Positions 47,394-58,175 of a stretch of DNA of 63,660 nucleotides are shown here, piece by piece. Origin of the DNA: DASXRA01 sp036558905 (lineage in GTDB: Bacteria > Actinomycetota > Actinomycetes > Mycobacteriales > Jatrophihabitantaceae). How positions within the stretch are numbered: position 1 is the stretch's first letter; every line of letters begins with the position of its first letter. Made by a program: the position numbers and the translations under genes. The notes below the pieces were generated by a model. The model did not search any database, was not told where the DNA came from, and was given only the letters and a program-made list of their open reading frames with translations. The stretch is from the NCBI GenBank assembly GCA_036558905.1, contig DATBER010000111.1, positions 1 to 63,660 of the forward strand. Reading direction: 5' to 3'.

Positions 47394-48215
47394 GCGGAAG
47401 ATCACCGTCTTCGCGCCGTTGAGCAGCACCCGGTGCTCGACGTGCCACTGCACCGCCCGGGCCAGCGCCATCGCCTCCAGGTCACGGCCGACCCGGGCCA
47501 GCTGCTCGGGGGTCAGCGCATGGTCGACGCGGGCCGTCTCCTGCTCGATGATCGGTCCCTCGTCGAGGTCGGCGGTCACGTAGTGGGCGGTGGCCCCGAT
47601 CAGCTTGACGCCCCGCTCGTAGGCCTGGTGGTAGGGCCGGGCGCCCTTGAAGCTCGGCAGGAAGGAGTGGTGGATGTTGATGATCCGGCCGGACAGCCGC
47701 GCGCACACGTCGTCGGAAAGGATCTGCATGTAGCGGGCCAGCACGACCAGTTCGACGTCGTAGTGGCCGACCAGCTCGAGCAGCGCGGCCTCCTGCTCGG
47801 CCCGCGTCGACGCCGTCACCGGCAGGTGGTGGTACGGCACGCCGTAGGCGGTCACCAGCGGCTCGAGGTCCGGGTGGTTGGACACGACGGCCGCGATGTC
47901 CGCATTGACCGCACCGGCCCGCCACCGGTAGAGCAGGTCGTTGAGGCAGTGGCCCTCGCGCGACACCAGCACCAGCAGCCGCGACCGCACCGCATCGTCG
48001 TGTAGCTGCCAGTCCATGCCGTACCCGGCCGCGACGGACGCGAAGCCGTCGGCGACGCCCTCGAAGTGCACGCGCAGGAAGAACTTGCCGGTCACCGGGT
48101 CGCCGAACTGCTGGCTGTCGAGGATGTTGCACCGTCGCTCGGCCAGGAACCCGGACACGGCGTGCACGATGCCGATCCGGTCGGCACAGACGAGGGTCAG
48201 CACATGGCGGGGCAT
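47391..48215 (-). CDS. purU: Formyltetrahydrofolate deformylase
   Basis: 274 residues. An N-terminal ACT domain (HVLTLVCADRIGIVHAVSGF) precedes a formyltransferase-like domain with VVSNHPDLEPL, the catalytic-region INIHHSFLPSFKGARPYHQA and GVKLIGATAHYVTADLDEGP. It hydrolyses 10-formyl-THF to THF and formate, balancing one-carbon pools. The ATG at 48215 gives the family start MPRHVLTLVC. A palindrome lies ten bases upstream, shared with the divergent regulator. Confidence 0.95.
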   Translation of the reverse strand: MPRHVLTLVCADRIGIVHAVSGFLAERRCNILDSQQFGDPVTGKFFLRVHFEGVADGFASVAAGYGMDWQLHDDAVRSRLLVLVSREGHCLNDLLYRWRAGAVNADIAAVVSNHPDLEPLVTAYGVPYHHLPVTASTRAEQEAALLELVGHYDVELVVLARYMQILSDDVCARLSGRIINIHHSFLPSFKGARPYHQAYERGVKLIGATAHYVTADLDEGPIIEQETARVDHALTPEQLARVGRDLEAMALARAVQWHVEHRVLLNGAKTVIFR

Positions 48216-48223
48216 GGCCCCAT

Positions 48224-48244
48224 CCTGGTACTGCCACCACCAGG
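48224..48244. promoter_or_regulatory. Candidate operator 2 (purU / MmyB-type gene)
   Basis: CCTGGT-N9-ACCAGG flanks the conserved TGGTACTGCCA, in the 61-bp gap between divergent purU and the regulator gene. It matches the site at 47195-47212 over 17 of 18 bases. Confidence 0.65.
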
Positions 48245-48276
48245 CACGCGCGCTGTCGGTGGGGGACGATCTACTA

Positions 48277-49149
48277 GTGACCGTGGTCGAAGGCACGTAT
48301 GTGAAGGAGCGGCGCGACGAGCTCGGCGCGTTCCTGCGCAGCCGCCGGGCCCGGATCTCACCCGAGCAGGTGGGCCTGGCTCCGGGGTTGCGCCGGCGCA
48401 CGCCCGGTCTGCGTCGCGAGGAAGTGGCCCAGCTCGCCGGCGTGGGCGTCACCTGGTACACGTGGCTCGAACAGGGCCGGCCGATCAACGCCAGCGTGCA
48501 GGTGCTCGACGCCGTGGCGCGCGTCCTCCAGCTCGGGCCGGCCGAGCGATGGCACCTGTACCGGCTGGCCGACGTCCCGGGCATCCCCAACAGCGTCGAC
48601 CCCCGGCCGTTGCCCGACGACGTGCCGACCGTGCTCGACGCGCTGGACCCCACGCCGGCCTGCGTCTACAACGGCAAGTACGACCTGCTGGCCGGCAACG
48701 AGACCTACGCGGCGATGTTCCCGCAGTTGGTCGAGGCATCCGGATGCCAGCGCAACGCGCTGTGGCAGGTCTTCGCCGTCGAGCACTGCCCGTTGCGGAG
48801 TCCGACGCTGTTCACGCACATGGTGTCGACGCTGCGGGCCAACTACGCGCGACACGTGGGCGAGCCGGAATGGGCCGACTTCGTCGAGCGCCTGTGCGCG
48901 GCCAGCGACGACTTCGCCCGCCTCTGGGCCAGCCACGAGGTGTCCGAGCCGGTCCCGGCGATCAAGTCGTTCGAGCTGGGCGGGGTCGGCCAGGTCGACC
49001 TGCGCACGTCCAGCTACCTGGTGGGTGGAGCCGGCGAGAACCGCATGGTCGTCTACCTGCCGGCCAGCCCGGCCGACGCGGCCAAGATCGACCGGCTGCG
49101 CCGGATCGCCGCCGCCGGGCGGGCCACGCAGGTATCAGCGGCGAGCTGA
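48277..49149 (+). CDS. XRE-family regulator, MmyB type
   Basis: 290 residues. The HTH is at residues ~15-75 (LGAFLRSRRARISPEQVGL, GLRREEVAQLAGVGVTWYTW, LEQGRPINASVQVLDAVARV). The C-terminal MmyB-like ligand domain contains LDALDPTPACVYNGKYDLLA and FVERLCAASDDFARLWASHE. Such proteins bind fatty or aromatic small molecules and repress adjacent genes. GTG start with a GGGGGA RBS. The two palindromes predict that it controls itself/purU and the MFS exporter. Confidence 0.9.
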   Translation: MTVVEGTYVKERRDELGAFLRSRRARISPEQVGLAPGLRRRTPGLRREEVAQLAGVGVTWYTWLEQGRPINASVQVLDAVARVLQLGPAERWHLYRLADVPGIPNSVDPRPLPDDVPTVLDALDPTPACVYNGKYDLLAGNETYAAMFPQLVEASGCQRNALWQVFAVEHCPLRSPTLFTHMVSTLRANYARHVGEPEWADFVERLCAASDDFARLWASHEVSEPVPAIKSFELGGVGQVDLRTSSYLVGGAGENRMVVYLPASPADAAKIDRLRRIAAAGRATQVSAAS

Positions 49150-49209
49150 CGGCCTCCTCCTCACAAAGGGCGCCTCGGCCGGGAGGCCGCCCACGAAGAG
49201 GTGTAGCCC

Positions 49210-50025
49210 GTGAGTACAGCCACGCTGAGCCGCCGCTGGCCGGTGTCCGTCCACAGTGGACCGGCACTGTCCGTCCGCCTGCTCGGCGCGTTCCGGGTCA
49301 CGCTGGACGGGCGGCCGGTCGACACGGAGTCCAGCCGGCGCACCCGCAACGTCATGGCCTACCTGTTCAGTCACCGGCGCGTTCCCGTGTCCCGAGATGT
49401 GCTGATGGAGGTCTTCTGGCCGGACGCCGGCCCGGATGCCGCCCGCAACTGCCTGCACGTGGCGCTCACCGGCGTGCGCCGCGAGCTGCGCCGGGCCTCG
49501 ACCGCGCCCGTGCTGCAGCGGGCCCACGACACCTACCGGCTGGCCGACACGATCGCGGTGTGGGTCGACGTCGAGGACTTCGAGCGGCGGTGCGCCGAGG
49601 GGCGGCGGGCCGAGCAGGACGGTGACCTGGACGCGGCGGTACGGGCCTATGAGGCGGCCGCCCAGCTCTACGGGGGCGACTTCTTCGCCGACGACCCGTA
49701 CGCCGAATGGGCCCAGCCGGCGCGCGACGCGCTGCGGTTGCTGGCCGTCGACGCGCAGACCCGGCTGGTCGGCCTGTACGTGCACCGGGGCGAGTACGGC
49801 CCGGCGGTGCACGTGGCGCGCTGGATCCTGGCCAACGACCCGTGCAACGAGGTGGCCCACCGGCAGCTGATGTCCTGCTACGCCGCCACCGGGCATCAGC
49901 ACCTGGCACTCGGCCAGTACCGCCAGTGCGCGGACGTGCTGTGGTCGACCTTCCGGGTCGGGCCGGCCCGCGAGACGCGACGGCTGTACGAGCGGTTGTT
50001 GGCCGGCGCGAGCGCCGCAGTGTGA
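49210..50025 (+). CDS. SARP/AfsR-type regulator with BTAD domain
   Basis: 271 residues. The N-terminal winged helix of OmpR type contains SVRLLGAFRVTLDGRPVDTE and LMEVFWPDAGPDAARNCLHV, followed by the bacterial transcriptional activation domain (TIAVWVDVEDFERRC, YEAAAQLYGGDFFADDPYAE, HRQLMSCYAATGHQHLALGQ). SARPs activate secondary metabolism; no biosynthetic cluster is visible in the window. No ATPase domain, so it is a small SARP. GTG start with RBS AAGAGGTG. Confidence 0.9.
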   Translation: MSTATLSRRWPVSVHSGPALSVRLLGAFRVTLDGRPVDTESSRRTRNVMAYLFSHRRVPVSRDVLMEVFWPDAGPDAARNCLHVALTGVRRELRRASTAPVLQRAHDTYRLADTIAVWVDVEDFERRCAEGRRAEQDGDLDAAVRAYEAAAQLYGGDFFADDPYAEWAQPARDALRLLAVDAQTRLVGLYVHRGEYGPAVHVARWILANDPCNEVAHRQLMSCYAATGHQHLALGQYRQCADVLWSTFRVGPARETRRLYERLLAGASAAV

Positions 50026-50038
50026 CACCATCGGTCGT

Positions 50039-50233
50039 ATGGCCGAAGTTCACGAACTGCGCATCACCCCGGACCCGGGCGGCCTGCTCGTCGAGTGTGT
50101 GGACGGGTGTGGCCGCCGGATGGTGGTCGACCGTACCGGCGCCCTGACGGTGATCGACCACGGCGACCGGTGGGCCCTGCACCGGGGCGGCACCGGCGAC
50201 GTCGAGCTGGCCGAGCCGACCGTCACGTCCTGA
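50039..50233 (+). CDS. Small protein with paired cysteines, function unknown
   Basis: 64 residues starting MAEVHELRITPDPGG with a short cysteine pair in LLVECVDGCGRRMVVDRTG. No family recognised. It begins 13 bp after the SARP gene and may be cotranscribed with it. The composition is gene-like (GC third positions high), and it ends next to a hairpin. Confidence 0.6.
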   Translation: MAEVHELRITPDPGGLLVECVDGCGRRMVVDRTGALTVIDHGDRWALHRGGTGDVELAEPTVTS

Positions 50234-50239
50234 ACCGGC

Positions 50240-50290
50240 CGGATCGGGCAACCCTCGGCCGCGTCAGGCGGCCCAAGGTTGCCCGATCCG
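50240..50290. terminator. Hairpin, family member 2
   Basis: Arms 50240-50262 and 50268-50290 pair at 21 of 23 positions around the loop GTCAG. Compared with the copy at 41689, GATCGTGC/GCACGATC has become GATCGGGC/GCCCGATC, a compensatory change. It lies between convergent genes. Confidence 0.7.
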
Positions 50291-50313
50291 GACGGGACGG
50301 GGTGTGGCGTCGC

Positions 50314-50736
50314 TCAGCCGATGCGGACGATCGGGCCCTCGGCCACGGCCGCGACGTCGGTGACGCTGCCGAAGTTGCGGTGGGTCAGCAGGGTCACGAG
50401 CTTGTACGCGCCCGAGGCCGGCGGCGCCGGGTTGTTCGGCAGCGTGTTCGCGGGAACCACGATGTTCGCGCTGTAGTTGGTGCCGCCGTTGAGCGCGATC
50501 GTCACGGTCGGGCCGACTTCCTGCTCCGGGCCGGGGCCCATCGACTCGACGTAGGCGGCCACCTGCCACTGCCCGCCCAGCAACAGGGCGGCCAGCGGGC
50601 TGATCGTCCACGAGCACTGGATGGTGAACGGCGCGGACGCCTCCAGGACGGTCGACGGCGAACCGTTGTTGTCGATCAGCGTCGCGTTGAACGTGCCCGG
50701 TCCGAGCAACACGTTCGGGAACTGCATGTCTGCCAT
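50314..50736 (-). CDS. Hypothetical protein, beta-rich, no signal peptide
   Basis: 140 residues, starting MADMQFPNVLLGPGTFNATL, with alternating hydrophobic segments (QWQVAAYVESMGPGPEQEVG, YKLVTLLTHRNFGSVTDVAA) that suggest an immunoglobulin-like sandwich. No transmembrane segment. AAGGGGGA lies about 6-8 bases before the ATG, so it is likely translated. No family recognised. Confidence 0.7.
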   Translation of the reverse strand: MADMQFPNVLLGPGTFNATLIDNNGSPSTVLEASAPFTIQCSWTISPLAALLLGGQWQVAAYVESMGPGPEQEVGPTVTIALNGGTNYSANIVVPANTLPNNPAPPASGAYKLVTLLTHRNFGSVTDVAAVAEGPIVRIG

Positions 50737-50848
50737 TTCGGCATCCCCCTTAGGTGAACGAGGGTCGATCTGAGCCCTCCCCCGCAGGGTCGCCGACCGG
50801 TCTTACCCGGGAACTACTCCGCTCTTACCTGCGCCGACCGGATGAGTA

Positions 50849-51009
50849 AGAGTGCGTCCGGAAACTCCGCCCGTCGCGAGCGAGGTCCAGGTGCGCGAGA
50901 TGCGAGGCGGAGGAGGAGAGCTGTAGCGGTAGCTACTGCCGACGACGACAACGAAGCAGATCGCGTGCCTGGGCCACGCGCAGCAGGGTTGGCGTTCCGG
51001 ACGCGCTCT
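50849..51009 (+). repeat. Dispersed ~160-bp element, copy B
   Basis: Terminal inverted repeats of 15 bp (AGAGTGCGTCCGGAA and its complement with one T-G wobble). GTCGCGAGCG begins exactly 24 bases from the end, as in copy A, although the terminal sequences differ completely. Internal stem GGTCCAGG/CCTGGGCC. It lies 46 bp upstream of the dehydrogenase start. Confidence 0.85.
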
Positions 51010-51043
51010 GAGAGCCGATGTGCTCGGGCCGGGCCGGGAGAGG

Positions 51044-51049
51044 CATTAT
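51044..51049 (+). promoter_or_regulatory. Possible -10 of a leaderless transcript
   Basis: CATTAT lies seven bases before the GTG at 51056 and no Shine-Dalgarno sequence is well placed, the pattern of leaderless actinobacterial genes. Confidence 0.35.
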
Positions 51050-51055
51050 CTGTGC

Positions 51056-53221
<2,166 letters not shown>

Positions 53222-53280
53222 CGACCACCGAATGCTGGCGCCCGGTTGCGCCGTGTGGTGGGGTGGTCGTGAAGTGACGA

Positions 53281-53676
53281 ATGGAGCATGCGGTGACGGA
53301 ACTGGCCATCCGGGTATTGGCCGACGAGCCGGTCGACGAGCAGCGGCTGGACGAGCAGACCCGCGTTCTGGCGGACGACCTGCGGGCAATCGGCGGGCTG
53401 GCCGTCCGGCCGGCGGTCGCCGCCGCGCAGTCCGCGAGCAAGGCCGGCGCGACCGAGAGCATCGGCTACCTGATCGTGTCCGGGCTGCTGTCGGCGAGCA
53501 CGGTGGGCGCGATCCGCGACGTGATCGTCGCCTACCTGGCCCGGTCGCGCGGCCGTCGCATCGACGTCCAGGTCGGCGACAAGCAGGTCAGCATCGAGGG
53601 CGCGTCCGCGTCCGACCTGTCGTCGCTGACCAAGCAGCTCACCGAGCTGGTGTCCGGCCCGGGCCGGGATGAATGA
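53281..53676 (+). CDS. Effector-associated constant component EACC1-like protein
   Basis: 131 residues. A predicted alpha/beta domain (TELAIRVLADEPVDEQRLDE) is followed by a hydrophobic region (SIGYLIVSGLLSASTVGAIR), a basic YLARSRGRRI segment and a strand-rich DVQVGDKQVSIEGASA. This layout matches EACC1, a small constant partner of effectors in actinobacterial NTP-dependent conflict systems. Its stop overlaps the start of the caspase gene (ATGA), so the two are translated together. A GTG at 53293 with GGAG upstream is an alternative start. Confidence 0.8.
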   Translation: MEHAVTELAIRVLADEPVDEQRLDEQTRVLADDLRAIGGLAVRPAVAAAQSASKAGATESIGYLIVSGLLSASTVGAIRDVIVAYLARSRGRRIDVQVGDKQVSIEGASASDLSSLTKQLTELVSGPGRDE

Positions 53677-56600
53677 GTCGCCGGCTCGCCCTGATCGTCG
53701 CCAACGACAGCTACCGCGACGAGGGCCTGGCCGCGCTGTACGCCCCGGTCTACGAGGCCCGGCAGCTGGGTGAGCTGCTGCGCGATCCGGAGATCGGCGG
53801 CTTCGACCTGGTCGACATCCTGCCCAACGAGTCCAAGCCGGAGATCGAGCGGCAGATGGAGCGGATGTTCGCCTCGGCCGAGCCGGGCGACCTGATCACG
53901 CTGTACTTCTCCGGGCACGGCGTGCGCAGCCGTAACGGCGAGCTGCACCTCGCGGTCAGCAACACCGACCTGAGCCTGCTCGCGTCGACGTCGGTGGCCG
54001 CCTCGTTCGTCCGCAACCGCATCGACGAGTCGGACGCGTCGAGCACCGTGTTGCTGCTGGACTGCTGCTACAGCGGGGCGTTCACCGACGGCCGCGGCAC
54101 CCTCAAGGCCGACCCGCAGATCAACGTCGGGAACGAGCTGAGCGCAGGGCGCGGCATCTACGTGCTGACCGCGGCCAGCTCGGTCCAGACCGCGACCGAC
54201 GGGCAGCCCGAGACCGTCGCGACGCCGCGCACGCTCTCGGCGTTCACCGAGGCGGTCGTGCGCGGACTGTCGACCGGCGCGGCCGACGTGCGGGGCATGG
54301 GCCGGATCACCCCGAACGACCTGTGGGAGTACGTCCGCCAGGAGGTGCCCAGCCGCACCACCCGGCAGACACCGACCCAGTACGGCTACGTCGAGGACGA
54401 GGTGCACCTGGCCAACGTCCGGCGGACGTTCCCCACGGCGGCCGTCAACGCGGGCGGCACCCGCGTGCACCTCGGCGACCTGCTGGGCACGCTGACCCAG
54501 ACCGCCGACAAGGGGCTGCGGGCCGAGGAGTGGCAGGGCACCGGCCGGCTCGTCGTGCCGATCGGGCAGGTGCTGCGCAACAACGAGCGGGCCGAGCCGG
54601 TGTGGCTCGACCTCGCGCACAACGACGGGCACGTGCTGGTCGTCGGGCGGATCGGCAGCGGCAAGAGCACCCTGCTGCGCACCCTCGTCGGAGCCCTCGC
54701 CGTGACGCACTCCCCCGACGAGGCGCGGCTGTACTTCCTCGAATCCGGCGGCAACAAGCTGGGGTCGCTGCGCCGGTTGCCGGCGTTCGCCCGGATGGCC
54801 GGCGACGAGGACGCCGACGAGGTGGAGCGGCTGCTCGACGACATCCACCGGGTGATCGACCAGCGCAAGCGGCTGTTCCGCGACTACGACATCGACTCGG
54901 CCTCGATGTTTCGCGCGCTGCGGTCCGGGCTGCCCGGCGGCTCGCACCCCGACCTGTTCCTGCTCGTGGACCGCTGGCCCGAGTTCGCCGAGCACGCTCA
55001 GCGCATCCTGCGGGTGGCCAGCGGCGGGCTGGAGTACGGCGTGCACCTGGTCGTCACGGCCCGCAGCTGGCGCGAGGTGCCCGACGAGCTGGAGGAGCTC
55101 GTGCACTGCCGCATCGAGCTGGGCCTTTCGCAGCCGGCCGACTCGCACATCGACCCGCAGCTGGCCGGGCAGCTGCCACCGGACCGGCCGGGCTGGGCGC
55201 TGCTGCGTCGCAGCCGGTTCCTGATCGCGCTGCCCGAGCTGCGCACCGCGATCGGCGCGCCGGCCGACGTCTGGGCCAACGAGACGGCCGACGGGGCGCT
55301 GGAGCTGGTCGACCGGGTCACTCAGGCCTGGTCGCGGACGCTGCCCTATCCCCCGCCGCCGATGAGCCCGGCGCCGCTGTATCCGCCGCCCCCGTCGCCT
55401 CCGCCTCCTCCGCCGCCCCCGCCCCCGTTCGGGTCACCCGCGGGTGCGCCGTCGTACGGCAGCCAGCCAGCTGGCTCGGCTGCGCCGGCCGGCCCGCCCG
55501 CCTCGCGCTCCGTCCCGGCCACGCCCCCCGTCGCTCCCTCGCCCCCTGTGCCGGCGTCGGACGAGGACACGACCGAAGCGCCGGACTGGCTCGACCAGCC
55601 GGTCGAGCCGCCCGTTCAGCGCACGCCCGGCCGGCCGCTGGGCGAGCCGTCCCCTAACATCCTCGACCTGCTGGGCATCAACTCGTACGCCCCCTTGCCA
55701 CCGCCGGGTCGCCGGGCCCGGCGCGATCGGCTACTGGTCCCGATCGGGATCGACTCGCACGGCAACCGGGTCGAGCTGGACATCAAGGAAGCGGCGGCGG
55801 GCGGCATGGGTCCGCACGGGCTGATCGTCGGGGCGACCGGCTCGGGCAAGTCGGAGCTGCTCCGCACGCTGATCACCGCGCTGGCCTCGACCCACGACGC
55901 GCAGACGCTGACCCTCTTGCTGGCCGACTTCAAGGGCGACACGACGTTCGCGCCGTTCCGCGGGCTGCCGCAGGTCGCCGGCCTGGTGACCGATCTGGCC
56001 GACGACCCGAGCCTCGTCGGGCGGCTGTCCGATGTCCTGCTCGGCGAACTCACCCATCGTCAGGAGCTGTTGCGCCAGGCCGGCAACTTCGCGTCGCAGT
56101 CCGACTACGAGACGGCGCGCGACGGCGGTGCGGACCTGGAGCCCCTGCCGTCGCTATTGCTCGTGCTGGACGAGTTCAGCGAGCTGCTCACCGCCCGGCC
56201 CGACTTCATCGACACCCTCATCGCGATCGGCCGGACCGGCCGCTCGACCGGAGTGCACATGCTGCTCGCGTCGCAGCGGCTGGAGGAGGGCAAGCTGCGC
56301 GGCCTGGACTCGCACCTGTCCTACCGGATCGGGCTGCGCACCTTCTCGGCGATGGAGAGCCGCACCGTCCTGGGCATACCCGACGCCTACGAACTGCCCC
56401 GGGCGCCGGGCGGCGGCTACCTGCGCGCCGGGACCGAACCACCGCAGCGTTTCCTCGCGGCCTCCTCGTTCCGGCCGATGCCCGATTCCGGCGGCGAGAC
56501 GCTCACGGCGGCCGAAGCGGTCACTCAGGCGCAGCGGAGCCTCCCGCCGGTCCGCCCGATCTGGCTGCCGCCCCTCGAACGATCGCCGCTGCTCGACGAG

Positions 56601-58136
56601 CTGCTCGGGCCGGTCGCGGTCGAGACCGGCCGCGGGCTGTCGGGGCAGATCCCACACCAGGACGGTTCGAAGGTGCCGATCGGCCGGCTCGACAAGCCGT
56701 TCGAACGCGTCCAGGAACCGCTGGTCCTGCCCGTCGGCGAGCGCACCAACACGATCGTGGTCGGCGGCCCACGCAGCGGAAAGTCCACGTTCCTGCAAAC
56801 CTTCGTCTGCGCGCTGGCCCTCACCCACCCACCGACCGAGGTGCACGTCTACGGCCTGGATCTCGACGCCGGTGCGCTCGGCGAGCTGCGCGAGCTGCCG
56901 CACGTCGGCGGCGTCGCCGACCGTCGCGATCCGGCTCTCGTCCGGCGGACCGTGGCCGACGTGGCCGCCACACTGGCCCAGCGAGAGGCCACTCTCGCGC
57001 CGGCCGACGGGTGGCCGCACGTGTTCCTGGTGATCGACGGCTGGTCGACGTTCCGTCAGGAATTCGACGACCTCGAGGTGACGATCAACGACCTGGCCGC
57101 CCAGGGTCCGGAGAACGGCATCTACCTGGTCCTGACCGCGCAGCGCTCGATACATCTGCGGGCCGCGCTGCGCGACCATTTCTGGGCGCGCTTCGAGCTG
57201 CGGCTGAGCGACCCGAGTGACTCGGACCTGAACCGCCGGATCGCCATGACCGTTCCGCTCGACCAGCCCGGGCGGGGAATCACCCGCGACGGTAACCATT
57301 TCCTGGTCGCCCTGCCCCACATTGCCGGCGAGGACGGCCTGCGCGGGCTGGTCCGGGCCATCGCCGCGGCGTGGTCCGGCCCGGGCGCTCCGGCGGTCCG
57401 GCAACTCCCGCAGCTGCTGCCCTACGCCGAGCTGGACCTCGACACCGAGCCCGGCCAGGCGTTGACGCTGCCGATCGGGATCGCCGAGACCGACCTGGAC
57501 CAGGTAGGGGTCGACTTCGCACGCGACCCGCACCTGCTGATCGTCGGCGACCCGGGATCGGGCAAGTCGGCGCTGCTACGCTCGCTGGCCGCCACGATCG
57601 CGCACCGGTTCGGACCGGAGCAGGCGACGGTCACCGTGATCGACTCGCGCCGCGCCCAGGCCGGTCCGGCAGCCCGGGCGTCACGGATCGACGCGCTCGT
57701 CCCGATACTGCAGAGCCGGCTGCCCGCCTCGGACGTGACGCCGCAGCAGCTGCGCGAGCGGTCGTGGTGGAGCGGGCCGGAGCTGTTCGTGCTGGTCGAC
57801 GACTACAACCTGCTGCTGGCGTCGGGGTCGACGAGCCCGCTGCAGCCGCTCGTCCAGTACCTGCCGCAGGCCCGCGACGTCGGCCTGCACCTGGTGCTGG
57901 CCCGCTCGGCGAGCGGGATCAGCCGGGCGTTGTACGAGCCGGTCATCCGCACCCTCCAGGAACTGGTCTCGCCGACCCTGATCATGTCGGGCAGCCCGGA
58001 CGAGGGAATCGTCGCCGGCCGGGTCAAGCCCGGTTCGTTACCGCCGGGACGGGGCTGGCTGGTCACCCGACGCGAAGGCACCCGCCTGGTGCAGCTGGCC
58101 TACCTGCCCGACTCCGACGACGATCTCGTGGGCTGA
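53673..58136 (+). CDS. Caspase-like protease fused to four FtsK/EccC-type P-loop domains
   Basis: 1487 residues. The first ~250 form a caspase (peptidase C14) domain with catalytic His82 in LYFSGHG and Cys132 in LLLDCCYSG. P-loop 1 (~325-332, GRIGSGKS; LLVDRW) is followed by a Pro-rich linker (~555-680). P-loop 2 (720-727, GATGSGKS) has a full Walker B (LLLVLDEFSELL, Asp833-Glu834). P-loops 3 (1032-1038, GPRSGKS) and 4 (1292-1299, GDPGSGKS) have IDGW and VDDY instead of DE. So domain 2 is the likely active ATPase, as in EccC/EssC. No membrane helix. Probably a caspase effector under ATPase control, partnered by EACC1; the activating signal is unknown. Confidence 0.9.
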   Translation: MSRRLALIVANDSYRDEGLAALYAPVYEARQLGELLRDPEIGGFDLVDILPNESKPEIERQMERMFASAEPGDLITLYFSGHGVRSRNGELHLAVSNTDLSLLASTSVAASFVRNRIDESDASSTVLLLDCCYSGAFTDGRGTLKADPQINVGNELSAGRGIYVLTAASSVQTATDGQPETVATPRTLSAFTEAVVRGLSTGAADVRGMGRITPNDLWEYVRQEVPSRTTRQTPTQYGYVEDEVHLANVRRTFPTAAVNAGGTRVHLGDLLGTLTQTADKGLRAEEWQGTGRLVVPIGQVLRNNERAEPVWLDLAHNDGHVLVVGRIGSGKSTLLRTLVGALAVTHSPDEARLYFLESGGNKLGSLRRLPAFARMAGDEDADEVERLLDDIHRVIDQRKRLFRDYDIDSASMFRALRSGLPGGSHPDLFLLVDRWPEFAEHAQRILRVASGGLEYGVHLVVTARSWREVPDELEELVHCRIELGLSQPADSHIDPQLAGQLPPDRPGWALLRRSRFLIALPELRTAIGAPADVWANETADGALELVDRVTQAWSRTLPYPPPPMSPAPLYPPPPSPPPPPPPPPPFGSPAGAPSYGSQPAGSAAPAGPPASRSVPATPPVAPSPPVPASDEDTTEAPDWLDQPVEPPVQRTPGRPLGEPSPNILDLLGINSYAPLPPPGRRARRDRLLVPIGIDSHGNRVELDIKEAAAGGMGPHGLIVGATGSGKSELLRTLITALASTHDAQTLTLLLADFKGDTTFAPFRGLPQVAGLVTDLADDPSLVGRLSDVLLGELTHRQELLRQAGNFASQSDYETARDGGADLEPLPSLLLVLDEFSELLTARPDFIDTLIAIGRTGRSTGVHMLLASQRLEEGKLRGLDSHLSYRIGLRTFSAMESRTVLGIPDAYELPRAPGGGYLRAGTEPPQRFLAASSFRPMPDSGGETLTAAEAVTQAQRSLPPVRPIWLPPLERSPLLDELLGPVAVETGRGLSGQIPHQDGSKVPIGRLDKPFERVQEPLVLPVGERTNTIVVGGPRSGKSTFLQTFVCALALTHPPTEVHVYGLDLDAGALGELRELPHVGGVADRRDPALVRRTVADVAATLAQREATLAPADGWPHVFLVIDGWSTFRQEFDDLEVTINDLAAQGPENGIYLVLTAQRSIHLRAALRDHFWARFELRLSDPSDSDLNRRIAMTVPLDQPGRGITRDGNHFLVALPHIAGEDGLRGLVRAIAAAWSGPGAPAVRQLPQLLPYAELDLDTEPGQALTLPIGIAETDLDQVGVDFARDPHLLIVGDPGSGKSALLRSLAATIAHRFGPEQATVTVIDSRRAQAGPAARASRIDALVPILQSRLPASDVTPQQLRERSWWSGPELFVLVDDYNLLLASGSTSPLQPLVQYLPQARDVGLHLVLARSASGISRALYEPVIRTLQELVSPTLIMSGSPDEGIVAGRVKPGSLPPGRGWLVTRREGTRLVQLAYLPDSDDDLVG

Positions 58137-58137
58137 G

Positions 58138-58168
58138 CGGTCGGGGCCGGATCGCCCGGCCCCGACCG
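58138..58168. terminator. Perfect 13-bp-stem hairpin between convergent genes
   Basis: CGGTCGGGGCCGG and its complement (58138-58150, 58156-58168) enclose ATCGC. It lies directly past the caspase gene stop and 8 bp from the convergent gene end, so it can terminate both. Confidence 0.7.
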
Positions 58169-58175
58169 GATTCGG

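Larger units (their letters stand above)
50737..51055. other. Intergenic region ahead of the dehydrogenase gene
   Basis: About 320 bp. It holds the upstream region of the gene at 50314-50736 (near 50750-50830, no clear promoter), repeat copy B (50849-51009) and a short promoter-like stretch just before 51056. Confidence 0.6.

Noticed and set aside
44769..48005. A plus-strand frame of more than 1000 codons from the decayed glycosyltransferase through purU
   Set aside because: It only continues by chance opposite the MFS and purU genes after leaving the glycosyltransferase fragment.
53673..58136. Type VII secretion ATPase EccC
   Set aside because: The P-loop part resembles EccC, but the N-terminus is a caspase domain, no membrane helices are present, and no other ESX genes lie nearby.
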